Part shown: piece by piece, positions 8,998-16,016 of the stretch | Position numbering within the stretch: position 1 is the stretch's first letter | Layout: every line of letters starts with the position of its first letter | Assembly (NCBI GenBank): GCA_937911745.1 | Contig: CALDPX010000059.1 | Coordinates: forward strand, 124,001-188,000 | Direction: 5' to 3' | Source: an uncultured Alistipes sp. | GTDB taxonomy: Bacteria > Bacteroidota > Bacteroidia > Bacteroidales > Rikenellaceae | Length of the DNA: 64,000 bases | Made by a program: the position numbers and the translations under genes | Notes under the pieces: generated by a model | What the model was told of the DNA's origin: nothing | Database searches by the model: none | What the model saw: the letters and a program-made list of their open reading frames with translations, nothing else

Positions 8998-9034
8998 AAA
9001 ACGGGTTGCCAAACACTTTGGCAACCCGTTTTTT
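8998..9034. terminator. Bidirectional terminator between rnfA and guaD
   Basis: AACGGGTTGCCAAA and TTTGGCAACCCGTT form a 14-base perfect stem with a three-base loop. A-runs on one side and T-runs on the other let it serve both converging genes. It overlaps the end of the guaD stop codon. Confidence 0.9.
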
Positions 9035-9500
9035 AGTACTCTACCTTATCCTCTTTCGCCTCCCATAGGCGGAATGCCTCCAAGCCTTCGGCTCGCATAA
9101 GGGGTAGGGAAGGAACAGTGCGAGCGGTGGGGGCAAGGGGTATTTGGTCATAGATGAAGGCGTCATCGAAACCAATAGCTGCCGCATCGCTGCGTGTGTT
9201 TGCGTAGTAGATACGCTCTATGCCCGCCCAATATATTGCACTGAGACACATAGGGCAAGGCTCGCACGAGGAGTAAATCTCGCACCCTTGGAGGTTGAAG
9301 TCACCCACTTTCTGACAAGCGGCTCGTATGGCGCTTACTTCGGCGTGTGCCGTAGGATCGTTGAGTATTGTGACGCTGTTGGAACCTGTGGCTACAACCT
9401 CGCCATTGCGGACAATAACTGCCCCGAAAGGACCACCACCTTTGGCAACACTCTCCTTGGAGAGTTCGATAGCCATTCGCATAAATTTGTTTTCGCTCAT
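9033..9500 (-). CDS. guaD: Guanine deaminase, cytidine-deaminase-fold type
   Basis: Converts guanine to xanthine and ammonia in purine salvage. The protein has 155 residues, the length of the Bacillus-type enzyme. It carries the zinc-binding motifs TAHAEVSAI (His and catalytic Glu) and SCEPCPMC (two Cys). The FDDAFIYDQI segment and C-terminal aromatic tail ending in EY resemble guanine deaminase rather than tRNA adenosine deaminase. The reading frame continues upstream to 9590. The ATG at 9500 is preferred because a promoter -7 box lies between the two and homology begins there. Confidence 0.85.
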   Translation of the reverse strand: MSENKFMRMAIELSKESVAKGGGPFGAVIVRNGEVVATGSNSVTILNDPTAHAEVSAIRAACQKVGDFNLQGCEIYSSCEPCPMCLSAIYWAGIERIYYANTRSDAAAIGFDDAFIYDQIPLAPTARTVPSLPLMRAEGLEAFRLWEAKEDKVEY

Positions 9501-9547
9501 ATACGTTTTTCGTGTTAAGTTGGTGCAAACCTGCGGTGGTTTGCTTA

Positions 9548-9555
9548 CAAATATA
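9548..9555 (-). promoter_or_regulatory. -7 promoter element for guaD
   Basis: On the minus strand TATATTTG matches TAnnTTTG, 48 bases before the chosen ATG. A possible TTG -33 element lies about 18 bases further upstream. It excludes the longer upstream start. Confidence 0.55.
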
Positions 9556-9628
9556 CGAAAATTATTATCATTACAACTCCATATATCCAAAATGTATGCA
9601 CAAAACCTCCGAATAGAATATAAAATGA

Positions 9629-9652
9629 GGGCAATCTAATTTTAGATCACCC
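9629..9652 (-). terminator. Probable terminator of the DUF4407 operon
   Basis: On the minus strand GGGTGATCTAA pairs with TTAGATTGCCC through 11 base pairs including two G-T pairs, with a two-base loop. TCATTTTATATTC follows. It lies just downstream of the DUF4407 stop codon. Confidence 0.6.
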
Positions 9653-9675
9653 CCGAATATCACATATCTAACGTT

Positions 9676-10662
9676 TTATGATTCGCTTGTTATACTTGCG
9701 GCGTCTGAACCCATAATTGCACACATTTCTTTGATTGCGGCTTCTTGACGAGTTTCAACCAATGCCTCATAATCACATTTAGATCTACTTTTGCCCGTAA
9801 CAACCAGAAGTTCAATAGCCAAGAAAAAGATAAATACAACTATGTAAAAAATGGCACTTGCCCAACTGGAAAAAATAACTTTATCGGAGAAGGTTACCTC
9901 CAATTCCGTTAATAAACCAATGTTTTCTTTGTTTTCCTTAACCAAGTTGTCTCGCAGCGTTTGAATGTTATCAGTAGTCACCCCAATATCACTTCGTAAG
10001 GATTCAATACGCTTGTTTACACGCTCTAACTCGTTGTTTTTGGGATTAGGTGCCATTGTCTGCTGATAACTTGTCGCCATAATTGCCTTACCAAGAGAGT
10101 CTACTTGACCGGTTGGTGTTGAACTATAAATAGTGGTTTTGATAAATGGCTTTTTGTTGATGTCGTTGGTTAATTGAGCAGATAGTATTTCTAATGAATC
10201 CAATTCGAGACGGTAAGATGTTATTTTGTCGTCAAGAATCTTTTTGCGATACTGCAATTGGTTGTCTGTGCGTTGCTCAATAATCTCACTTAACTGTGCT
10301 TCGATATCTTTTGCAAACATTGTTTGATCAATTACGGTTGCTCCAATAATTGCCATACAGCCAGCCAAGATCATACGAAACGTGGTCATAAACCTGTTCT
10401 TGCCCACGATAAGTATAATTTGACGTTCAATGAGAAGAATGACTAATGCGAAAACACAAGCTGTTATGATGGCGCCCTTATTATCTAATCCGAAGTAGCG
10501 AGAAGCCATACTAAATCCGATAAATGCCCAAATGGTCATAAGTAACAACACTGCACCTACATAGCGATTTAGTGCTTTGCGACTTGCCTCTGAACATTCC
10601 CGAAGAATATTGTAATTCCACCCAATTAGTAGGCAGGATAATCTTGTTATAATGTTTTTCAT
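9676..10662 (-). CDS. DUF4407 domain membrane protein with coiled coil
   Basis: A 328-residue protein of the DUF4407 family, which has no established function. Three hydrophobic segments lie at about residues 35-55, 63-83 and 93-113. A long charged region (about 115-260) rich in Glu, Leu, Lys and Asp is predicted to form coiled coil. One more membrane helix at about 268-292 precedes a charged tail. The layout suggests a long extramembrane stalk between membrane anchors. It lies 10 bases after an unrecognised gene and in the same direction as an HNH gene. A conflict or mobile-element role is only a hypothesis. Confidence 0.75.
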   Translation of the reverse strand: MKNIITRLSCLLIGWNYNILRECSEASRKALNRYVGAVLLLMTIWAFIGFSMASRYFGLDNKGAIITACVFALVILLIERQIILIVGKNRFMTTFRMILAGCMAIIGATVIDQTMFAKDIEAQLSEIIEQRTDNQLQYRKKILDDKITSYRLELDSLEILSAQLTNDINKKPFIKTTIYSSTPTGQVDSLGKAIMATSYQQTMAPNPKNNELERVNKRIESLRSDIGVTTDNIQTLRDNLVKENKENIGLLTELEVTFSDKVIFSSWASAIFYIVVFIFFLAIELLVVTGKSRSKCDYEALVETRQEAAIKEMCAIMGSDAASITSES

Positions 10663-10672
10663 ATAGTATGCT

Positions 10673-11215
10673 TTACCCCATTATTGAATTGACTTTATCA
10701 TCACTTATTGAGGCTATACCTCGCGCAAATCCCATCTCGTAGGATGTTAATATGACTCTGGTTTTACTACCTTTATTCTTGATATCTTTTGCTAATTCGC
10801 CGAGTTCTTTGAGGTGTCTAATGAGTATGTCTTTTTGTCGCTCTTGTTTGTTTAGTGTTTCTATGAATCCATTTTTCTTGGATTGCTCAATAAGAGTTTC
10901 CATCTCCACTATTTTGTCATCATACTTAATAAGGCTTTCCTCAACAAGCAAAGAGAGTTTCTCAACAATAGCCAATTTATTGCTCTCTCTATAACTTGTT
11001 TCAGGGAATGCTTTTGCATCAGTATACCCTTTTGTTTCCCAATCTTCGCCCAACCTCCTATAAACATCAAAGATTGGCAATTCGTTTTTTTCTACTGCTT
11101 TGGACTCCATTGTGAATTTTTCTCTCGGAATTTCCACATCAGTTTCTGTTGTTTGAGGGTGAAGTTCTTCGGCTATTTCTGCCGAGTGTCTTCTTTTTAA
11201 GTTAAATAGTCCCAT
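10673..11215 (-). CDS. Unrecognised charged, partly coiled-coil protein
   Basis: A 180-residue soluble protein that I cannot assign. The first 60 residues are charged and look disordered (KRRHSAEIAEE, ETDVEIPREKF). Residues about 80-150 are helical and probably coiled coil, with many Glu, Lys, Leu and Ile. There is no signal peptide, membrane segment or catalytic motif. It lies 22 bases after the HNH gene and 10 bases before the DUF4407 gene, so the three look like one operon. A cytoplasmic partner of the DUF4407 protein is plausible but unproven. Confidence 0.7.
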   Translation of the reverse strand: MGLFNLKRRHSAEIAEELHPQTTETDVEIPREKFTMESKAVEKNELPIFDVYRRLGEDWETKGYTDAKAFPETSYRESNKLAIVEKLSLLVEESLIKYDDKIVEMETLIEQSKKNGFIETLNKQERQKDILIRHLKELGELAKDIKNKGSKTRVILTSYEMGFARGIASISDDKVNSIMG

Positions 11216-11237
11216 TGTAATAGTGTTTTGTGTGTTA

Positions 11238-11519
11238 TTAATAGATGATTTTCGGTATCTTGTATTTTGTGTGTCCTTTGCTGTGGCAATTTTTACAGAC
11301 CGTAATTAAGCACTCGTTGGGATAATCCCACGGCATTTTGAAAATTCCCAATCTTTCAATATAGTGATACTGGCGATGGTGTACGCTTAATTCATCTTGT
11401 GATCCACAAAATTGGCAGGTGTGATTATCCCGTTTGAGAATAATCTCTCGTTTTTCTCTCCATTCGGGTCTAAATAACAATTCCCCATAGGAGCAATGTT
11501 CTCCATCTAAAATAGCCAT
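11238..11519 (-). CDS. Small HNH endonuclease-like protein
   Basis: A 93-residue HNH-fold protein. It has the zinc pair CQFCG, the central VHHRQYHY with paired histidines, an Asn in YPNECL and the closing CKNCH pair. This is the arrangement of small McrA/HNH nucleases found in restriction, phage and mobile elements. The ATG at 11519 is preferred over an in-frame TTG at 11540. It is the first gene of a three-gene minus-strand group. Its target is unknown, and no methyltransferase or recombinase gene is nearby. Confidence 0.78.
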   Translation of the reverse strand: MAILDGEHCSYGELLFRPEWREKREIILKRDNHTCQFCGSQDELSVHHRQYHYIERLGIFKMPWDYPNECLITVCKNCHSKGHTKYKIPKIIY

Positions 11520-11623
11520 TGTCGCAAATAATGTTTCCAAAGGTTAATAAAATAAGAAAGTGTGGAGCGCACTTGTTTATCTTTTGGAGGCTCTGGAATG
11601 CCCTATCACAAATAAACACAATA

Positions 11624-11700
11624 CCCCACACTCGTATTTATCTACAAGAATGGGGCTGAACACCCCCTGTTGAAGAATCAATACGGAGTGACGAGTGTGT
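11624..11700 (-). other. Structured non-coding leader upstream of the HNH gene
   Basis: The 327-base stretch 11520-11845 holds no credible gene but has marked secondary structure. CACACTCGT (11627-11635) pairs perfectly with ACGAGTGTG (11691-11699), and inside this a GGGG/CCCC hairpin has a seven-base loop (11652-11666). CGTATT/AATACG offers a competing pairing. With a minus-strand promoter element at 11799 it would be transcribed ahead of the HNH gene. It could be a leader structure, a small RNA or the end of an element. Confidence 0.4.
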
Positions 11701-11798
11701 TGCTTTTCTTGTGATATAGAAATTTTCCAGATTTCCAAAAGTTAAAAAAGCCAATACACTTTCATCAAAATATGTAATACAATCCACTGATTGCACTA

Positions 11799-11806
11799 CA
11801 AATATA
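11799..11806 (-). promoter_or_regulatory. -7 promoter element for the HNH/DUF4407 group
   Basis: The minus strand reads TATATTTG, a TAnnTTTG match. Transcription from here gives a leader of roughly 270 bases containing the hairpins at 11624-11700. No good -33 element is seen. Confidence 0.4.
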
Positions 11807-11845
11807 GGAATTTTTCTTAACTTTACACCGCTAAACGGAGTAATT

Positions 11846-12121
11846 ATGGATTTTGCAACACTTTTTGGATATAGCGCAGCGGTGCTTATGGTGTTGGGGT
11901 ATGTGCCTCAGACTATCCAGACTATCCGCACACGCAAGACAGATGATATTGCCCTCGGGTCGTTTGTGCTGATGGCGCTCGGTGCGGCGTGCTTCTTTGT
12001 GCAGGGCATACTGACAGGCAATGTGCCCCTCGCCATCGCCAACGGACTCACTGCAACGATGAGTACCATCATTTTTGTTATAAAAATGATTAACGACTAC
12101 GGCAAAAAACGCCAAAAGTAG
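11846..12121 (+). CDS. SemiSWEET family sugar transporter
   Basis: A 91-residue, three-helix membrane protein of the SemiSWEET/PQ-loop family, which works as a homodimer moving sugars across the inner membrane. The hallmark GYVPQTIQT lies near residue 19. Asn at residue 66 (LAIANGLTA) sits in the third helix, where the family binds substrate. Length and topology match characterised bacterial SemiSWEETs. It stands alone between an oppositely oriented cassette and a small unknown gene. Confidence 0.9.
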   Translation: MDFATLFGYSAAVLMVLGYVPQTIQTIRTRKTDDIALGSFVLMALGAACFFVQGILTGNVPLAIANGLTATMSTIIFVIKMINDYGKKRQK

Positions 12122-12174
12122 GCTGGGGGAGTTATATTTTTACGCCACAAGGTGCAGAGTGTCGAAATTATTAC

Positions 12175-12182
12175 TAACTTTG
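12175..12182 (+). promoter_or_regulatory. -7 promoter element for the 95-residue protein
   Basis: TAACTTTG matches TAnnTTTG and lies 40 bases before the ATG at 12223. Confidence 0.45.
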
Positions 12183-12222
12183 CTATGCTGAAACTAATAT
12201 ACAACCAAATTCATAGATAATT

Positions 12223-12510
12223 ATGGCAAGTTTAAGAGACATCAAAAAAGAGATTGACTACACCGTAAACGAGGTGGTTTACGATTGCTACCTTTCGCTC
12301 GGCTTTCACAGCGACAAACAGGACGAGATTATCGCCATTATGCAGGGTGCTGTCGATATGCGCAACAACCTTATGGAACTCGTTAACAATCCCGCCGAGA
12401 AACACAACCCCTCGCTTGTACGCAAACACTATGCCTACATCCGCGCACAGCTCGTTGAGCGCACCGAGGAACTCTGGGGCAAACTGAGCGAGATCTGCAA
12501 GTTTGAGTAA
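12223..12510 (+). CDS. Small conserved-looking helical protein of unknown function
   Basis: A 95-residue acidic, mostly helical cytoplasmic protein without recognisable motif. It opens with MASLRDIKKEIDYTVNEVV and has no signal peptide or membrane segment. Codon use resembles neighbouring housekeeping genes, and it has its own promoter element and a strong terminator, so it is very probably real. I do not recognise its family. Confidence 0.75.
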   Translation: MASLRDIKKEIDYTVNEVVYDCYLSLGFHSDKQDEIIAIMQGAVDMRNNLMELVNNPAEKHNPSLVRKHYAYIRAQLVERTEELWGKLSEICKFE

Positions 12511-12560
12511 TCTACTTTCAGAACTTCGGTAATTTAGGCGCAGTCATTCCGCCAAATAAT

Positions 12561-12595
12561 GCGGGGCTACTCACAAAGAGTAGCCCCGCTGTTTG
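12561..12595. terminator. Terminator between the 95-residue gene and the zinc transporter genes
   Basis: GCGGGGCTACTC and GAGTAGCCCCGC form a perfect 12-base stem with a five-base loop, followed by TGTTTGTTATT. It lies between converging genes and may serve both. Confidence 0.85.
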
Positions 12596-12610
12596 TTATT
12601 GGGAGAGTGG

Positions 12611-13432
12611 TTAGTGGGTGTGGTCGTGGTGCTCGCATCGGCATCCACAGGATAATTTTGAATTAGTAATCTCGGATTCTGCATTCTCCGCATGGTGAGC
12701 CAGGACTGTGTGGGGCACTGCACCGTGCGAGATGACCTGAATGGGGCAGTGGTAGTTCTCCAAGAGTTCGGGCGTCAGCTCGGCAGTGGGGTGGCGGTGG
12801 ACGGTGCGATTGACACACACTACGCTACGCACAAGCGAAGTGATGGTGCCCACATCGTGCGACACGACAATAATAGCCATACGCTCTGACAAGCGTTCCA
12901 ATAGGGCGTAGAGTTCGCCCTCAAATTGGTTATCAACAAAGTTAGCAGGCTCATCAAGAATGAGCAGCGCAGGGGCGGAGATGATAGCTCTACCCAGCAG
13001 AGCCCTCTGCAACTCGCCACCTGAAAGTTCGCCTATCTGTTTGTTGGACAAGTGTTTCACACCCACAAGTTCAAGTATCGATTGTGCTTTGGTTTTGTCC
13101 TCAGCGGTGTAGCGATGCAGTCTTTTGTCTGCCTGCAAGCCACTGAGTACCAGTTCCGCAACCGAAATGGGAAAACTCTTGTCGAATAGGTTTTGTTGGG
13201 GCATATACCCAATGTTGTGACGTCCAGACACTTTTCCACAGAAAGTAACCTCCCCCTCATAGGGCACAAGTCCCAAAATGCTCTTCACAAGCGTGCTCTT
13301 GCCGCCTCCGTTGGGACCAATGATGCCAACAAAGTCGCCTTCGTAGAACGAGATATTAACATCCCGCAGAGCCTCGCGTCCTTCGTAGTGTACGGAAAGA
13401 TGCTCTATTTTTATTATCTCTTCGCCTTTCAT
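12611..13432 (-). CDS. znuC: Zinc/manganese ABC transporter ATPase with a Cys/His-rich tail
   Basis: ATPase of a metal-ion importer of the ZnuC/MntB family. It has Walker A GPNGGGKST near residue 40, signature LSGGELQRA near residue 141, Walker B ALLILDEP and switch His in VVSHDVG. The length of 273 residues includes a C-terminal extension ending SCGCRCEHHDHTH, rich in Cys and His and unusual for an ATPase; zinc binding there is an inference. It overlaps the binding-protein gene by four bases. No permease is adjacent; the only candidate is at 60.2 kb. Confidence 0.9.
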   Translation of the reverse strand: MKGEEIIKIEHLSVHYEGREALRDVNISFYEGDFVGIIGPNGGGKSTLVKSILGLVPYEGEVTFCGKVSGRHNIGYMPQQNLFDKSFPISVAELVLSGLQADKRLHRYTAEDKTKAQSILELVGVKHLSNKQIGELSGGELQRALLGRAIISAPALLILDEPANFVDNQFEGELYALLERLSERMAIIVVSHDVGTITSLVRSVVCVNRTVHRHPTAELTPELLENYHCPIQVISHGAVPHTVLAHHAENAESEITNSKLSCGCRCEHHDHTH

Positions 13433-14361
13433 TTGCTGTTAGTAAGTGCCCCGATAATGCGGTCAAGTTCAGTTATTATGTCTTTGCTCAAAGGATTGAT
13501 TTCTACTAAATTAACATCGAGTATCTCTGCAATAGGTTGAACAATATCCAAGGGGTACTCCTGTTGATAAATCATAGACTCAACACCCTCGTTTTTAACC
13601 CTATCCACAATCTCAGCCAGAGCCACTGGGGTGGGGGATTTACCATCATTTTCGAGAGAAATCTGCTCTAAGTCGTACTCCTCAGCAAGATACCCGAGAG
13701 CTGGATGGTAGATAAGAAACGACTTTGGGGCAGTTATCAACATCTCTCGATAACACTCTTTTCGCTGTTGAAGTTTTGCTTTAAGTTGTTCGTAATTAGC
13801 GCAATACTTTGTAGAATCGGGGTTTTTTGCGAGGATTTCCTCGGCAATGTTATCAACAATCACTTCAAGTGTGCCCGGTGCGAGCCAAATGTGTGGATCG
13901 GTACCAACCTGGTGGTGTTCTGTGTGTTCCGAGTGCGAATGATGTTCGCAATCGCAGTCGAGGTGTTCGTGTGAATGGCTGTGCGAGTAGCCGCCTGCAA
14001 TCAATTTTATTCCCTTGCTAACATCGACAAAGGAGTTATTCTCTTGATTTTCAAATCTTTTGACAATCTGGTGCTCGAAATCCATTGTTCCAAGCATAAA
14101 AACCATATCTGCACCCTCCAATAGTGCAATCTGGCGAGGATTTGGGGAGTAATTTTCTGGTGTAGAGCCACTTGGTAACAATACTGAAACCTCGTAGTCT
14201 TCGCCCACAATCTCCTCGACAAGCCCCGCAAGCGGAGCAATCGTTACAACAATTTTGCGCCCATCAGTCTGCTTAGCACCGTCGCATGATACGAACATGA
14301 CCGCAACACAAACGAAGATGGTGTAAATTAATATATTGACTTTCAACCTCATAACCTTCAT
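13429..14361 (-). CDS. znuA: Zinc ABC transporter substrate-binding lipoprotein
   Basis: Extracytoplasmic binding protein of the ZnuA/TroA cluster-9 family. A signal peptide ends in a lipobox-like MFVSC. A His/Asp-rich loop (SHSHSHEHLDCDCEHHSHSE) around residues 130-150 precedes DPHIWLAPG, whose His is a metal ligand. Two more ligand regions appear as LIYHPALGYLAEEY and MIYQQEYP. The loop points to zinc. The frame runs back to a TTG at 14409, but a -7 element at 14388-14395 makes the ATG at 14361 (or 14352) the likely start, giving about 310 residues. It is coupled to the ATPase by a four-base overlap. Confidence 0.9.
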   Translation of the reverse strand: MKVMRLKVNILIYTIFVCVAVMFVSCDGAKQTDGRKIVVTIAPLAGLVEEIVGEDYEVSVLLPSGSTPENYSPNPRQIALLEGADMVFMLGTMDFEHQIVKRFENQENNSFVDVSKGIKLIAGGYSHSHSHEHLDCDCEHHSHSEHTEHHQVGTDPHIWLAPGTLEVIVDNIAEEILAKNPDSTKYCANYEQLKAKLQQRKECYREMLITAPKSFLIYHPALGYLAEEYDLEQISLENDGKSPTPVALAEIVDRVKNEGVESMIYQQEYPLDIVQPIAEILDVNLVEINPLSKDIITELDRIIGALTNSK

Positions 14362-14387
14362 TGCATTTCCTAAAAATATACTAACTG

Positions 14388-14395
14388 CAAATATA
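14388..14395 (-). promoter_or_regulatory. -7 promoter element for znuA-znuC
   Basis: The minus strand reads TATATTTG, 27 bases before the ATG at 14361. No clear Zur-type palindrome was identified beside it. Confidence 0.5.
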
Positions 14396-14733
14396 CGAAT
14401 TATCGCCAATACTTATCCTTCCGAGTTACATTTTGTTAGTTATTCCATTCACAAATTTCACTTTAATCTATTGTTATTATGTCTTACACTTTTCTCACAC
14501 CATTATTGCCCACGTATAATGCTCATAAATTGTCTTGTTCTTAACTAATATTCTCCTGTTATATTTAAGTAGTTAGGTATAAAATCCAATCATACAATCC
14601 TTTTGATATTAAGTTTTTATAATTCGCAAAATATATACATTATGTAAAGTATAGAGAGGGGTAGTTGACGATATGTTATGCCCTTATGTAATATGTAACA
14701 TCGATGTGTGACACCGAAATCCATAACAATGCA
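14396..14733. other. AT-rich intergenic region with no gene seen
   Basis: About 340 bases between the zinc operon promoter and the end of the XRE gene. Both strands are AT-rich and broken by stops. No terminator-quality hairpin, tRNA or small gene was recognised. Confidence 0.6.
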
Positions 14734-15138
14734 TTACTGCTTTACATATTCCTTATAGGTGCCGTCGGGGAGGCAGACAATGAGTTTTTCCTCCGATATG
14801 TGAGGTTGTGCGGGAGGTTGCTGTCTGGAATTGCAATTGTTTTGTGAACGACTACTATCTTGTAGTTCTGATGTGGAGTTAGAGAATAGGTTAGGCGAAT
14901 CGATGGTTTTTGCTTGTGGCTCGTCGGTGGTGTTATATACAGCGCCTTCGCCAAGCAGTAGCCAACGTAGGTTATAGTGTGGGTACTTGCGGGCGATGCG
15001 GGTAACAATATCCAAGCTTGGATTATTTCTGCCCGAAAGTATATGAGTTACCGATGCGGGACTGATATCAAGAGCCTGTGCGAATTGTATATTGGATAGC
15101 GATTCGGAGTTGATTATATGCTCAATTCTTTTCTTCAT
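14734..15138 (-). CDS. XRE-family helix-turn-helix transcriptional regulator
   Basis: A 134-residue DNA-binding protein. Residues 1-60 form a Cro/CI-type helix-turn-helix (FAQALDISPASVTHILSGRN, then LDIVTRIARKYP). A LRWLLLGEG segment follows, common in Bacteroidales XRE regulators. The C-terminal half is polar, rich in Ser, Asn and Gln, and looks disordered. The ATG at 15138 is chosen because the longer frame begins with TTG at 15144. It lies alone. Its promoter carries a palindrome that could be its own operator. Confidence 0.88.
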   Translation of the reverse strand: MKKRIEHIINSESLSNIQFAQALDISPASVTHILSGRNNPSLDIVTRIARKYPHYNLRWLLLGEGAVYNTTDEPQAKTIDSPNLFSNSTSELQDSSRSQNNCNSRQQPPAQPHISEEKLIVCLPDGTYKEYVKQ

Positions 15139-15155
15139 ATACAAGTTAATTTAGT

Positions 15156-15191
15156 TTTACAAATGTAAACACATTCTTTCAAATAACCAAA
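15156..15191 (-). promoter_or_regulatory. Promoter of the XRE gene with overlapping palindrome
   Basis: On the minus strand TTTG (15188-15191) is followed after 20 bases by TACATTTG (15160-15167), the full Bacteroidota promoter. The -7 box lies inside the perfect palindrome TTTACAAATGTAAA (15156-15169). A repressor bound there would block transcription, which suggests autoregulation. Confidence 0.65.
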
Positions 15192-15496
15192 TCATACAAA
15201 AGTTTAATGATCATTCAAACGCAAAATCTACCGCAACCATTAGTATAAAGCAATTATTTATATAATAATCTGTAAAGTGCTGACATACACTCATTTATAT
15301 AAATACCATCTTTCTGATATATCTTCTTAATTTATATGTACTAATTCGCAGTGTTTTTAGTATTAATAATTACTTTATATTAAATGATTTTATATATTGG
15401 TTTTCAGTTGATTGCGATATATTAATTAAGTGATTGAACTTATGCGAGTGGGTGATTTGGAGGCTGTGATGTTGAAATGATTGAAAATTTGCATAA
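15192..15496. other. AT-rich intergenic region with no gene seen
   Basis: About 305 bases of very AT-rich DNA between two copies of a TTTACA-N2-TGTAAA palindrome. No gene, hairpin terminator or RNA gene was recognised in it. Confidence 0.55.
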
Positions 15497-15514
15497 TTTT
15501 ACATTTGTAAAATA
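15497..15514. promoter_or_regulatory. Second TTTACA-N2-TGTAAA palindrome
   Basis: ATTTTACATTTGTAAAAT is an 18-base perfect inverted repeat sharing the TTTACA-N2-TGTAAA core with the XRE promoter, 341 bases away. It also contains a plus-strand TACATTTG. It is a possible second operator. Confidence 0.45.
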
Positions 15515-15523
15515 GGTGATTGT

Positions 15524-15547
15524 AAAAATGCGGAGCAAGTGCCCCGC
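15524..15547 (-). terminator. Terminator of the rsh-HIT operon
   Basis: On the minus strand GCGGGGC and GCTCCGC form a seven-base stem (one mismatch) with an ACTT loop, followed by ATTTTTA. It lies 60 bases after the HIT stop codon. Confidence 0.65.
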
Positions 15548-15606
15548 AGATGTATTGGAATATATGTGAGTAGTCCCCTACCCTTGCAGAGTTACTCTTT
15601 TAGTCC

Positions 15607-15996
15607 CTACTCTACCCTTATCTTTTCAGCAATGGCGGAGAACTCCTCTGGTGTGAGTTGTAGTTTGGGTTTGCGGAAATCTACGTCTGATTCGGTGTTC
15701 ATTGGAATCAGGTGGATATGTGCGTGTGCCACCTCTAAGCCAAGTACTACCATAGCAACCTTCTTGCAGCCGAAAATCTCTTTTTGCTTCTTTGCAATCT
15801 TCTTGGCAAACACTACCATTCCTGCGAGTTCCTGGTCAGTGAGGTCAAATATATAGTCCTCCTCTCGTTTGGGTATAACGAGAGTGTGGCCCTCTGTTAG
15901 GGGGTTGATGTCGAGAAACGCATAGTAATTCTCATCCTCGGCTATCTTGTAGCTTGGGATTTCGCCTTGTGCTATCTTTGTGAAAATTGTTGCCAT
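15607..15996 (-). CDS. HIT family nucleotide hydrolase/transferase
   Basis: A 129-residue histidine-triad protein. Members hydrolyse phosphoramidates or nucleotidyl adducts such as AMP-NH2 derivatives. The catalytic triad HAHIHLIPM lies near residue 92. The start MATIFTKIAQGEIPSYKIAE and the EGHTLVIPK strand are typical of the Hint branch. It begins 20 bases after the rsh stop codon and is probably co-transcribed with it. The physiological substrate cannot be read from sequence. Confidence 0.92.
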   Translation of the reverse strand: MATIFTKIAQGEIPSYKIAEDENYYAFLDINPLTEGHTLVIPKREEDYIFDLTDQELAGMVVFAKKIAKKQKEIFGCKKVAMVVLGLEVAHAHIHLIPMNTESDVDFRKPKLQLTPEEFSAIAEKIRVE

Positions 15997-16016
15997 AATT
16001 GATTGATGTTAATTTG

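Noticed and set aside
14336..14548. Small plus-strand frame of 70 codons upstream of znuA
   Set aside because: AT-rich low-complexity translation overlapping the znuA start and promoter; no supporting signal.
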